A program made the position numbers and the translations under genes. Below are positions 1-10,500 of a stretch of DNA of 64,000 nucleotides, in pieces (within the stretch, counting starts at the first letter, position 1; every line of letters starts with the position of its first letter). This DNA is from Fallopia convolvulus (Eukaryota; Streptophyta; Magnoliopsida; Caryophyllales; Polygonaceae), in the NCBI GenBank assembly GCA_964016875.1, contig OZ024719.1, positions 72,487,224-72,551,223 on the forward strand. Reading direction: 5' to 3'. The notes beneath the pieces are model-generated. The model worked only from the letters and a program-made list of their open reading frames with translations. It made no database searches and was not told the origin of the DNA.

Positions 1-347
1 AGTACTATATTGCTTGCCGGAACTAGCAATCAATAACTTGACACCTCGAGAAGCATTAAATTAGCTCCAATTCTTCACTCTAGTGTGATTGACTTTTTAT
101 GCAAGATTTTGCACTTGTGTGTCTTCTTAAGTCAATTGTTTTTGGGTTACTCGTTAATTTTGTTCTTTACCCTCCTTTGTCTTCTTCGTGAAAAGAAGGT
201 TGTAACGATTAGTTTATTGAATTTGTCATCTTGAATTCGAGTGTTGTTTTGCAAAAGACGAGACTCCTACTTTGAAAAATGGAGCTTTGAATTAACTTGG
301 ATATATAGTAATTTCATTCACACTTTATGTGTAACATGTGTTGCATT

Positions 348-696
348 TAGAGTGGTCGACCCGACACGACAAACCGACCTGACCCAAATTTTAGGGTTGA
401 AATTCAACCCGAAAGTTAGTGGGTCAAAGAAAGATCCGAATTCAATAGGGTTGAAATTAAGTCAGAACTCGTATATGCTAGGTGGAGAATATATAAAATT
501 TATTTTGAAACTTATAATATATTCTATTATTAAATATTTATTTAAAATATTTATTTTAATAATTATAAAAATTCAATATTCTTGACCCATCGGGATTGAC
601 CTTCAAAAAACCCGAAACGATTCGATCTCATTGACCACGTGACCTATAATGAGTCGAACTTGACTCAACCCAAACCGACCCAATTTGACATGTGTA
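348..696. mobile_element. hAT-like MITE in the LBD intron
   Basis: A 349-bp element with an AT-rich core and arms of the type CCCGACACGAC / GACCCATCGGG. Imperfect inverted ends start TAGAGTGGTCGA and, from the other side, TACACATGTCAA. It is flanked by the 8-bp near-duplication GTTGCATT (340-347) and ATTGCATT (697-704), the size made by hAT transposases. It has no coding capacity. Confidence 0.6.
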
Positions 697-747
697 ATTG
701 CATTTAAATCTAAACAAACAAATTTTATAGTAGTAGTTAAGGGTGAC

Positions 748-1010
748 AATTCGGTAAATCGATCGGATTTCGGTTGGGTTATTCGGATTTTGAATCATTC
801 GGGTTTCGATCAGTAACGGGCATGATCGGTAATCGGGTATTTCGTGTCGGGTCGGATTTGTAATTGTTGGATACATCGGGTTTATCGGGTCAAAATCGGT
901 CAAGTAAATCCGGATTTCGGTTTAATCGAATTAGTTTAAGTCTGTTTTAGGTTGAGTCAGTTTTTACAATTTTCGATTGGATCGGATTTCGGTTGAATAT
1001 GATCAACTTA
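748..1010. repeat. TCGGGTTTCGG-rich degenerate repeat
   Basis: Starts AAGGGTGACAATTCGG and runs through loosely repeated TCGGATTTCGG / ATCGGGT units to about 1010. Composition and start match the segment at 14318-15060. No second terminus or target duplication was found, so it may be a one-sided remnant of the same element family. Confidence 0.4.
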
Positions 1011-1049
1011 ATCTTAACTATTGTTGTTTGAAAATGTGGAGTTGGGCAG

Positions 1050-1373
1050 GTGGTGAATTTGCAAGGAGAGCTAGCCCACATCCAGGCGCGTCTCTCCACG
1101 CTCCAACGCCTCCCTCACGATCAGCTCCAGCTGGCGTCGGCGGAGCCTCCAACTCACGTGCCCACCGGCATTCCGACATCGTTACCTACCACCACCGCCA
1201 CGTCAGCATCATTCGATCCCCAACAAGCCTTGATAACGGCCAACATGACCGCGGGCCCACCCGCGCCGGAGACGCTCCTTGACGGCGTGGAGGGAGGCTG
1301 TGACCTCCACGCGCTGTCCAGCGAGTTGGTGTATAAGTACTTTTCTGGAGCTAAGTTTTTCCCATCTGAGTAA
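1050..1373 (+). CDS. LBD (LOB-domain) transcription factor, last exon only
   Basis: The exon starts after the acceptor TTGGGCAG and reads VVNLQGELAHIQARLSTLQR, the end of the LOB domain. The Leu/Ile spacing is the coiled-coil (leucine-zipper-like) stretch that class I LBD proteins use to dimerise. About 85 Ser/Thr/Pro/Ala-rich residues follow, to the TAA at 1371-1373. The family's first exon carries the CX2CX6CX3C zinc block and the GAS block; neither is present in 1-1049 on this strand, so exon 1 must lie left of the window or be lost. LBD proteins are nuclear DNA-binding regulators of organ boundaries and lateral-organ or root formation. The Q-G-E-L-A-H-I-Q-A-R-L-S pattern resembles the LBD20/21 type, but the subfamily is not assigned. 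The exon is much more GC-rich than its surroundings. Confidence 0.85.
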   Translation: MVNLQGELAHIQARLSTLQRLPHDQLQLASAEPPTHVPTGIPTSLPTTTATSASFDPQQALITANMTAGPPAPETLLDGVEGGCDLHALSSELVYKYFSGAKFFPSE

Positions 1374-1789
1374 TTAATTAATATATTAACCGTGGGATTA
1401 AGGTATAGGAAATGTTTGAAGATCTGACAAAATCACCTTTTGAATGTTATAATTAAGGGGGCTAATTGCATTTGTGTTCTTGTTTCACATTTTTTTGTTC
1501 TTTCTTATGGTATGTATGGCTGATTGTATGTGATGTTTGAATTGATCATCATCTGAGTATGTAACTCATGAATCTATATATGTAACCCTTCATTTTGTTT
1601 TGTGCAAATACTTGTAGATCAAAATTTGATGTTTGATGTTCAATTTACACTACCCTACTTGGAAAACAAAAGAAATTGGAAAGTTCAGCAATGTAATACC
1701 ATTCTAATCATTCTTGAAGTGATATACAATTAGGCAATTTATCAAAAAGATGCTGAACAAACAAAAAAATTAATCGAGAAAGTGCAAAA

Positions 1790-1839
1790 AAAATTTGGAC
1801 CATTTCTCGATTTGTGCGTGTCATCCTTGCGCAGGGGCC

Positions 1840-1871
<32 letters not shown>

Positions 1872-1891
1872 TCAGATGTCTCCGAAGAGAC
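1790..1891 (-). ncRNA. U6: U6 spliceosomal snRNA gene
   Basis: Reading the minus strand from 1891, the sequence opens GTCTCTTCGGAGACATCTGA (5' stem-loop). It continues with the invariant ATACAGAGA box and AGCAUGGCCCCUGCGCAAGGAUGACACGCA core, and ends GGTCCAAATTTT at about 1790. The length of 102 nt is that of plant U6. A run of eight T (1798-1791 region onward, minus) provides the Pol III terminator. In the 5' stem the usual CCC/GGG pair is changed on both sides (CTC..GAG), which keeps the pairing. With intact promoter, core and terminator this looks like a functional copy rather than a pseudogene. U6 forms the catalytic RNA core of the spliceosome. Confidence 0.95.
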
Positions 1892-1913
1892 AACCATTGC
1901 AGCTTCAGCTGGG

Positions 1914-1955
1914 TATATAAACATACCTATGAAGTTGCTGATAGTCGATGTGGGA
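1914..1955 (-). promoter_or_regulatory. U6 promoter: USE and TATA box
   Basis: The upstream sequence element TCCCACATCG lies at 1955-1946 (minus) and the TATA box TTTATATA at 1921-1914. The 24-bp gap between them is the Pol III spacing of plant U6 genes (Pol II U-snRNA genes use about 10 bp more). The TATA box ends about 23 bp before the first U6 base. Confidence 0.92.
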
Positions 1956-2282
1956 AGTTTTGGCAAAATATATCATATTGGGCCGGCATATTTGTGATTG
2001 GCATTCAGGCCCAGGCCCATTAATATATGGAATTTCGTCTGACCCGGGCCATTCAATAATTGGAACTCGGCTAGAAGAATTATAAATTCAATCAAGGTCA
2101 GACTTTAGAAACATCAATATCAGTGAGAGATTCCAACTTCCACAAGTTTATTATTCTCTTAGAAAATAAGGGGAGAAAAATCGAAGGTTGTATTTTGTAA
2201 AATTGAAGAATTGGTGCTCATTGTTGCGGACATTTTCATTAACTTTAATTTTTTCTTAGATTTATGAGTTTTTTTACAAGGT

Positions 2283-2820
2283 TAGGACTTCGAAATACCT
2301 AATTTGGTGGTCGGATGACTAACAAAATACAACAAAAAATATCCGACATGAAAGAAAAACAACAACCAAACAATAAGATAAACAAGTAACAAACACCGAA
2401 TAAAAAAGCCATAGATCGAGAACCAGAACAGAACTTGCCCATATATAGAAACAGTCCAGACAGGAGAAAGGCACTTTCGCAAGTCTATAGACGACTAACA
2501 CAAATGTATAGGGTCGTCGGAGCGCAAAACAACAAAAAGACGTCGACTTAAGGAGGTGTGACGAAATGCCTGGAAAGACACATGATACATACCACCAAAC
2601 AACACCGAAATATCTTCTCGAGCTACCACGAACTTCGACTAGCAGTGGCCATGGTGTCGTTGAGCATAGGGCCAAGGTATTGGGGCGCGTTTTGTGCGCT
2701 CAATTGGGGTTATGATGAACCAACATCTTCATGCGGGGAAGATTTGTGGGTAGATCAGACACAAGTACGTCGGATACCGTCGAGGCGTCGAACATGACAA
2801 CGGCTGGAAGTGGAACGCGC
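2283..2820 (-). mobile_element. possible 3' remnant of a non-LTR retrotransposon
   Basis: On the minus strand this stretch is T- and G-rich with broken short reading frames. It ends CTAACCTTGTAAAAAAACTC, like a LINE 3'UTR with an A-tail. No reverse transcriptase motif remains. Weak call based on composition and tail only. Confidence 0.25.
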
Positions 2821-2877
2821 CGCTAGAATATTGTAGAATTATTTTAATAAAAAAGGTCGTTTTTCTCTGAATGTTTA

Positions 2878-3158
2878 GACCTGAACCCGTTTAGTATTGA
2901 TATCCTGATATCAGATATTGGTATGGGACATATCTTGTGTTTGGTATGGAAGTATATGGATTTAGATGTCGGTATCGGGCCATATCTTATATTTGATATG
3001 AGAGTATATGAATATCGGGTCATATCTGGATATCAAAACAAGGGCAAATGCATGATAGTTGATATACCAAAAAAGAGGTGTGAGAGATATGAAATACGAA
3101 TGATATCCCATATCCGAAATCGATACCCGATATCGATATCAAACGAGACCTTAGTATT
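2878..3158. mobile_element. MITE-like foldback element rich in GATATC motifs
   Basis: The two ends are inverted: CCGTTTAGTATTGATATC on the left, and, read from the right end, TCGTTTGATATCGATATCGG. Both arms continue into GGTATGGGACATATC / GGATATGGGATATC. The middle repeats CATATCTTGTGTTTGG and CATATCTTATATTTGA. Size and ends fit a non-autonomous TIR element of the GTCTCGTTTG type; the target duplication is unclear. Confidence 0.5.
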
Positions 3159-3686
3159 CCCTTGTTTTACCAATACTAATAGTCTCACTGCTCTTACCGT
3201 TTCCCCTAATTACGCCTTTTAAGAATATTTAGGACTCAAAAGTTTTCATATGTTAGAATGTTCGCCACCAATCAACTTTACTAATCTCCTTAAAATTTTC
3301 ACTTCAATAAATTAAAAAGACCCTAATAAGCTTCCATTGCTACTTAAGTAATTGATGCTATGTTTAGCAAGTGTTTTACTCAACTTAAATGTTGTTTTTA
3401 TTCCCCGATTCTCACAATTTTGTCTCGTTTCAGGCTTCTTAATAGCAATGCATGTGTATACTTGAAATTTCTCGAGTTATTGTGAAGACCAATCAAAATC
3501 TAATGTCCAAAATGAATCGATTTCAACTTGTACACAGAACCAAAAATTCTCCCAAAATTCAAAAAAGAAAAAAAAATCAAACTTCAAACCTATCTATTTG
3601 TCTCTATCTCGTCAGAAGAGAAGCTGAATAAATTCTAGAAAAATGGCAAAATAATTAATAAAATAATAACAATAAAAGAATAAAAA

Positions 3687-5792
3687 ATGGAAAAAGGTAG
3701 AACGACAGAACTAGCGAAAGCATTTATGTCAGAAGACTCTCTGCACGCCTCCCTCCTCCCTCCCCAAATCCTCTCTAAATCCGCCATGAATCCCACCACC
3801 AAGTCCGACGACGATTCCGGCGAGCCCTACTTCCACCGCCACTACCACCACCGTCAGATCTTGTCCGACGACGACGACGCCCACCGCCATTTCCAGCCCT
3901 CCGTCCACCCCGACCCGCCCTTCTCCCTCCTCTACCGCGACACCGACGACGACGACAACTCCTCCCCGGGCCCCTCCGACGACGATCCAGACGACATCCT
4001 CGCGCGTGTCTCCCACCCTTCCTCGCCCCCCCAATCCCTCCCCCACGCGCCTCCGATTTCGCAAACCCTAATTCCCCTAATCCCCTCCGATCCCGCCTGC
4101 TCCGCCTCAATCCAGGACTCCCGGCCCGGATTCGTGAGCCCGGAGAGCCATATCTCCTCCCAATTCTACACCTTTAACAAGGAATCGCACTCTTTGATGA
4201 TCAAATGCCTGGTCGAGGGGCGGCTCGCGACGCCGCCTGAGATCCGGGCCGCCACGTCGCCCGATGTGCTCCGCTCGTGGCGCGCCGTCTGGAAGGACCG
4301 GAACGAGGACACGGCGTACACCACGGCCTGGAAGCGTATCCAGGATAAGCTCCAGCCTCACGTCGACGAACACGGTAATCGGTTTCTTTGCTTCAAGAAC
4401 AGTAGCTCCCAGCAATTCGTTTCGCATTTCAATCAGTGGCAGGATATTGTGATGAGCTTCCATGGGGATAGCGATTTGAAGCATTTAGGGCTTAGGGAGA
4501 CGATTGAGAGGATTAAGCAGGTTTGGACTGTTGGGGCTAAGTTCTATGGCATTCCTGAGAGCTTTATTAGGGTTTGTGTTGCTGCTTGCCCTATTTGCTC
4601 GGGATTGGGGGCTGGGGATGGAGGTGGGGGTGGGTTTGGTGGTGGGAGGCCTAAAAGGAGGAGATTTGAGTACACTGAATCGTTTGATGTGCCTGCGAAG
4701 GAGGTGCCGAATAAGCTCCAGCAGCTGGCGAAGAAGCACAAGGTTGTTCTTTGTATAAGGCAGAAGTATATTAGGTATAAGCCCTTCATGGCTGAGGTCA
4801 AGGACTATGCTTGTCACCGAGCTGGAGAGCCGGCTTCGAAAAAGTCCTCCAAAGCTCTCAAGAGAGAGCCTTATGCATCTAAACGGTGTGGATGTGGTTT
4901 CAGGATTAGGGCGATTGTGCCTATTGCGAATTATAACGAGAAGGATAAGACCTTTGTGTATCAGGATGAAGGGATGGCTGTCTTTAAGTTGTATGCAGTG
5001 CACACGGGTCATGAACCGGGTCCTTTGGATGGTAATGCTAGGATTATGCATCGGGTTGTTGGGCAGAAAGGCGGGTTTTTGATGGAACAGGAGACTGAGT
5101 ATGGAGTGAACGACATTGTGGAGGGTGATGATGTTGTTCTCTCTGGTTTAGGTGGAGATGAAGGGGATTTCCGTCTCACTGTAATGCACCAATTGCAGGA
5201 GTTGAAAAATGAAGTCGGGCTTCTTGAGAGCAAAATTGGCAAGATACCACACGAGTTACTCGGGTCAGTGTCTAGAGACTTGTATGATATTGTAAATAAA
5301 GTTAGGTTCTTAGGAGAGGAAGCATCAAAGCCTGTCGGATTGCTCTCTAATAATAAGCATCAGCCTCATTCAGACGTTCTTCTTGGAGACGGTGATTTGA
5401 CTCATTGGAGTGACGCGCACGCAGAAGGGATGTATGTTGATGGTAAAGACACGGATCTAATTGATGATGATGATGACAGCTTTGAGCGAACTCTGAATGA
5501 AGTCGCCCCATGGAATGGGAAGGACATGATCAGTGAGGCTTGTAAAGCTGAAAAATGGCTGAACAGCAGCGAGTTTGATGAGAAGAGCATTCTTCACTCA
5601 GAGTCATCTAAACTAACAAAGCCAACACGGCATGATCATCATGATGAGAGTATAGACACGGATGTGGGTCTTGTTGGAATTCAGGTAGATAGTTTTTATC
5701 CAGAGAATCCCAAGTGGTATGATTCTCCTTGTGGTCTGGATTCGGGTACGGATTGTGGAGACAGCGGTTTTCGGCATGGTGAGATTGTGTAG
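3687..5792 (+). CDS. 701-aa nuclear-type protein with integrase-like HHCC finger and FAR1/WRKY-GCM1-like zinc finger
   Basis: An intronless frame. The N-terminal ~150 residues are acidic, His- and Pro-rich and probably disordered. A conserved helical region follows from about residue 160. Next come H259-x6-H266-x34-C301-x2-C304, the order and spacing of a retroviral/retrotransposon integrase zinc-binding domain. A Gly-rich linker with the basic cluster PKRRRF follows. A second candidate finger has C376, then the KRCGCGF motif (C401, C403), then H439-x2-H442 in the order C-C-H-H, as in FAR1 and WRKY-GCM1 domains. The C-terminal ~220 residues are acidic, with a short coiled-coil-like stretch (LQELKNEVGLLESKIGKI). 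The first ATG is used; a second Met at codon 14 (3726) is possible. The sequence resembles a conserved single-copy plant gene of unknown function that I cannot name. Nuclear DNA binding is inferred from the fingers. Confidence 0.85.
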   Translation: MEKGRTTELAKAFMSEDSLHASLLPPQILSKSAMNPTTKSDDDSGEPYFHRHYHHRQILSDDDDAHRHFQPSVHPDPPFSLLYRDTDDDDNSSPGPSDDDPDDILARVSHPSSPPQSLPHAPPISQTLIPLIPSDPACSASIQDSRPGFVSPESHISSQFYTFNKESHSLMIKCLVEGRLATPPEIRAATSPDVLRSWRAVWKDRNEDTAYTTAWKRIQDKLQPHVDEHGNRFLCFKNSSSQQFVSHFNQWQDIVMSFHGDSDLKHLGLRETIERIKQVWTVGAKFYGIPESFIRVCVAACPICSGLGAGDGGGGGFGGGRPKRRRFEYTESFDVPAKEVPNKLQQLAKKHKVVLCIRQKYIRYKPFMAEVKDYACHRAGEPASKKSSKALKREPYASKRCGCGFRIRAIVPIANYNEKDKTFVYQDEGMAVFKLYAVHTGHEPGPLDGNARIMHRVVGQKGGFLMEQETEYGVNDIVEGDDVVLSGLGGDEGDFRLTVMHQLQELKNEVGLLESKIGKIPHELLGSVSRDLYDIVNKVRFLGEEASKPVGLLSNNKHQPHSDVLLGDGDLTHWSDAHAEGMYVDGKDTDLIDDDDDSFERTLNEVAPWNGKDMISEACKAEKWLNSSEFDEKSILHSESSKLTKPTRHDHHDESIDTDVGLVGIQVDSFYPENPKWYDSPCGLDSGTDCGDSGFRHGEIV

Positions 5793-6147
5793 TGTGGCTT
5801 CAATTCTTTTTTGATCTAGGAGGTTGTTGCCCTTCTATTAGATGCTGGGTTGTATGTATAAATACAACAGATCAAAATTGGAGACTCTAACTTGCTTTTA
5901 CAGCGTTAATGCTTGTGTGCTGTATTGTAAAGGTCACCTTCTGAGGTACACAGGCAACTTGTACTCTTTGGTAACTTCTTTATAATTGATCAGCATTTTT
6001 ATCATCTTGTGTGTTCCTGTCTCTCTTTGCAATGCTTGTATATAACCAAATGTTGTTGATCCGTTTTATCTGCTGAGCTCTTTGGCACTGAGGAGCAGGG
6101 TGTTTGAATTTTGCTTGAGTTACTTGTTCCCAAACAAATTAGGGCTT

Positions 6148-6375
6148 GTTTGGTTCTATACCTAGGATATAAGGAGATTTTCTAACTCGTGGGTTTAACT
6201 TGTTTCAATTTATTTCTCCAATTTCACTATTTCTTTTATCGTTCACCGTAAATTATATGAGAAATTAAAAAAGAAAAATAACTGCGGGAATGAGACGAGG
6301 ATAGAGAACAAAATGCTATAAATGGATAAGATGAGATCATGAGAAGAATTTCCTAGCATCATTTGCATTCCAAGC
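6148..6375. mobile_element. possible Tourist/Harbinger-type MITE remnant
   Basis: Begins TTAGGGCTTGTTTGGTTC and ends near GCATTCCAAGCAACTTGGGC, an imperfect inversion of the first end. The core holds no frame. Such GGGCTTGTTTGG ends with TTA targets are typical of Tourist-like elements. Decayed, so low confidence. Confidence 0.35.
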
Positions 6376-6440
6376 AACTTGGGCAAATGACAGCCCCATC
6401 TCATTTATGTGCCAAATAATTTAGTTAGGATAAAAAAATA

Positions 6441-6496
6441 GTTACATTTTTACCCTACTTCAAAAAAGTTACATTTTTACCCTACTTCAAACAAAG
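6441..6496. repeat. short tandem duplication
   Basis: GTTACATTTTTACCCTACTTC occurs twice about 27 bp apart in the 3' flank between the HHCC-finger gene and MAP65. No function is apparent. The rest of 5793-7565 holds the first gene's 3'UTR, the MITE-like segment above and the MAP65 promoter/5'UTR. Confidence 0.6.
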
Positions 6497-7565
6497 CAGG
6501 GGTTGTTTCACTTTTCGACTTTTCGACTTTTGCAGGGTTAGTTTGCTCGCCCAGGACAATCACTGGTCACCCTTCCTTAGGTAGCAGAACGGCTCCTATC
6601 TTCGACCAGTTTGGGTAAGGTTGGACTAAATTCATATTTATTACCGTCAAGTCCAAGATTAGGGATAAACTCTCCACACTTAATCGGGCCGGCTTGCCAT
6701 CCAAAGGAGCTTATGTTTCGATCCCATCACAAATGCCTGAAGCATTTAACCCTTTGTCTTTATGCTCGATCAACAATTATCCGAGAGTCATGTTCCTAAT
6801 TCCTAATGTCAGGGTGTGACACAAGAACATAGTTGAATTCGAAAATGAAAAGTACTTTTAAATGAGAGGGTAGAACTATTTATCCACAATCTAACCTTAA
6901 TATAAAAATAAAAAAAACATTCAAAATTTAACTTATAGAAGCTATAATTCAAATACTTGTCATATACAATATATACTTGTACACATGGACGAGATTTTAT
7001 AATGCATGCTATACCCATGTTTTGACTCATCTGATAAATTTGGAAATTGAAATTTTAAAATAAGGAAATGCCATATATTTCCCGCTCTCTCCCAATGCGA
7101 AATCTACTAAAATGCAGTAATTATTCCTAATGTAACCGAAATTTCTGCGTTTCCTTTTTCATATCCAACGGCTCTTCGCTCAATCTCATTCTTTGCAGCT
7201 TGATCTCGAACAGAATTCTTAGGGTTTATGCGGACCTCGTCCCCTTCACTTCTGACCGTGTGGTACAAATCGATTTCCTGCGTAATTCTCTCCTCTTCAT
7301 ATATTTGCATCTTCAATTTCATCTATTACTGGAAAAAAATGTTGATTTTCTGACACTTTTTTCGTGATCGCAAGTTTACATTTCTTCGTTTTGTCCTTCG
7401 AAATTTACTTTGTGATGATGTGCTGCTTTGAATATCGACTCTAAATCTTTGCTCGAAACCAAATTGTCTTGCTCTTCTACTTGATTTCGAGTTGCAATTT
7501 CTACTGGTTCTAATGTTTGATCGGAATCCTTATCTTTTCATTCTCTCAGAGATACCGAGTCGCAG

Positions 7566-10500
7566 ATGTCTGTTCGTCACAACGATCTACTCACCAAATT
7601 GGAGACAACATGCCAGCGTCTTCTCTTTGAACTTCAGGTTTGCTTAGGTTTTTAGTTTCCTAACTCGATTTTGTAAGTTTGCGTTTGATCCGGGTTTCAG
7701 TTTGCTTTTGATGTTTGGATGGTGTAGTAAAAGCACTAGCTTGACTTTGGATGAGGTTATCAGTGATTGATTTTTGCTTACTATTGCTGAGATTTGTGGC
7801 TGGTAATTTTTTTCTTGGATTTTGTATTTTACTTTTGATATTCATGTAGGAAATATGGGATGAAGTGGGAGAAACTGATGAATCAAAGGAGAGCATGCTT
7901 GTTGAAATTGAACGACAATGTTTGGATGTGTATAGGCGAAAAGTGGATCATGCGTACCAATGCAGAGCTCAGCTGCGTCAAGCAATTGCTGAATCTGAGG
8001 CCGAGCTTGCAAAAATCCACTCTACCATGGGCATCCACCCAATGCACATCATTCAGGTTTGAATCACATGGGAGAAACCTCCATGCACTGAGTACTTGGT
8101 GATACCTTTCCTAGCTTCATACTTTCATGTTATCCTGACTTGTATGTTATTGGTTCAGTCTGATCAGAAAGCTGCTAATTTGAAGGAGGAATTGAATGCT
8201 GTCACTCTTCGTCTGGAGGATATGAGGAAAAAGAAAAGGGAAAGAGAGAAGCAGTTTATTGATGTTCTGGAACAAATAAATAACATTTCAAGTGAGATAT
8301 TTTCGTCTCCTGGAGAGGCTGTGCCCTTGCAAAGAGTAGATCCAGATGACTTAACATTGAATAGTTTGGAAACATTGCATGCTCAGTTGGATGCCTTGCA
8401 AAAGGAAAAGGTTGTTAAAATGCTTTTTCCTAACCCATTTTCAAGTCATGCCACTGTATACTCAAATATGTCATATGTTGGTAGAGTGACAGGTTGAAGA
8501 AGATCATGGATCACTTGAATACGCTAAGCTCTTTGTGCTTGGTACTTGGTATTGAATTTAAAGACAAAATCAGAGAGATACATCCAACTTTGGATGATCA
8601 CAAGGGCAACAAAGCCATAGACAATGGTACAATTCAGAAGTTGTCTGCTACTGTTGAAAGCTTAAAGGAGGTCAAGATACACAGATTGTGCAAGGTTGGT
8701 TTTCACACACAATTTAGTTAATTCTGTAATGGTGCTGAGATTATTTTCTCATACTGACTCTAAAAGTCGTGCCAGCTTCAAGATCTTGCAGGTACACTGT
8801 TGGAGTTGTGGAATTTGATGGATACTCCATCTGAGGAGCAGTATAGGTTTCAGAGTGTCACCTCCATGATAGCTGCTTCTGAATTGGAAATCACAGAGCC
8901 AAATTGCCTTTCTATTGACACAATCAGCTTTGTATGTCGTTCAGTTTTCTAGTAGCAATCTGTTTTTTCTTCTTAAGGTTCTACTGTTTGGAAGTTTTCA
9001 TGAGATTTATATACAGGCTGAGGCGGAAGTCTTGAGGTTGAATAATCTGAAGTCAAGCAAAATGAAAGATCTAATTCTGAGGAGGAGATCAGAATTGGAG
9101 GAGATTTGCCGGAAGTCACACATGGTTATTGATGAATGGAGTGCGACCCAATACTCTGTTGAAGCTATAGATTCAGGTAATGGCTACGACTCAGAAAATG
9201 ACTTGATATTATGGTCACTTAAAGTGGTCCAATAAAAACAGTACATATTTGCTTGTGCCATGTCAAGATTTTTCCTGATAATTAATAGTACTTATGTTTA
9301 TTGAAGTGTATGCAATTGCTTCAAATTCTGTGTCTTTTCTCAACATGACTTTTCTGTTATTGATTTAATTATTCTTCCTCTATTGCTTATTAAAGAACAG
9401 AAGTATGATTGATGCTTAGAAAACCACAGTAATAGGTAAATTAGAAAGCTAAAGCACAATAGTTTAGGCTGCTTACATTTAAAATGGGAAAACTTCATAA
9501 TTGGTTAAAAGTACAATGCAAGCAAACATCAGTAATAATCTAATATCTTGCAGGGGCCATTGATCCTGGACATCTATTGGATCAAATTGACCTGCAGATC
9601 TCAGAGGCTAAAGAAGTGGCATTTAGTCGAAAAGAAATTCTTGAAAGGGTTGACAAATGGAAGACAGCATGTGAAGAGGAATGCTGGTTAGAGGAATACA
9701 ACAGGGTAGGAAGTTGCCATGTTTCTCTTCAGCTTAATATTTATGGTTTCTTTCACATTTTTGGGCAATTTTAACTTCAGTGTTGCAATTATCTCAGGAT
9801 GATAATCGGTACAATGCTGGAAGAGGTGCACATCTTACACTTAAGCGTGCTGAGAAAGCCCGTGCCATGGTCAACAAGCTCCCTTGTAAGCTATATGGTT
9901 TTAATGAAATTGTTAGCTTCCTTGTAAACTGAAATGAACACATCTGTATAAATTTGAAAATCAATATGAATTTTTAAGTTTTCAACTTCTTTGTTTGAAT
10001 CAGCAATGATGGAGAATTTGACTCAAAAAACCAGGGCATGGGAGAAAGAAAGAGGAACTGAATTATTATATGATGGGGTAGAAATCTTTCCTTTTATATT
10101 TCCATAAACTTAAGTTTAATCCGAATTTACTCTTATCGTTTTACTTGAAACATATCCATTATCATGCTATACTTCAGGTTCAGCTGCTTTCTATGCTAGA
10201 ACAATATACCATTCTGAGGAAGGAAAAGGAGCTAGAACGACAACGAATGAGAGTATGTAGTGTGCTTATTACATCTGATGCATTCAATAAAATGTTTCCT
10301 TTCCTAAATTCAAGTACATGAATACCTTAGGACCAAAAGAAGCTTCAAGGACAACTTCTTACAGAACAAGAGGCTCTATTTGGATCAAAAGCAAGCCCTT
10401 CAAAGAGTGTCAAAAGAGCTCCTAGATTCTCCATGGGAGGTAGAACAGCAACCAACAAGAGATACTCTCTCTGTGGCTCAATGTTGCAAAAGTCAAAACC

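Noticed and set aside
1742..1997. Overlapping frames of 74 (minus) and 71 (plus) residues
   Set aside because: They lie on the U6 snRNA gene.
2558..2797. Short frames on both strands at 2.3-2.8 kb as genes
   Set aside because: No motifs, and the context looks like a retroelement 3' remnant.
3729..4484. Long minus-strand frames (two of 111 and one of 125 residues) opposite the HHCC-finger gene
   Set aside because: Arg/Gly/Val-rich shadows of GC-rich codons on the real strand; no motifs or promoter.
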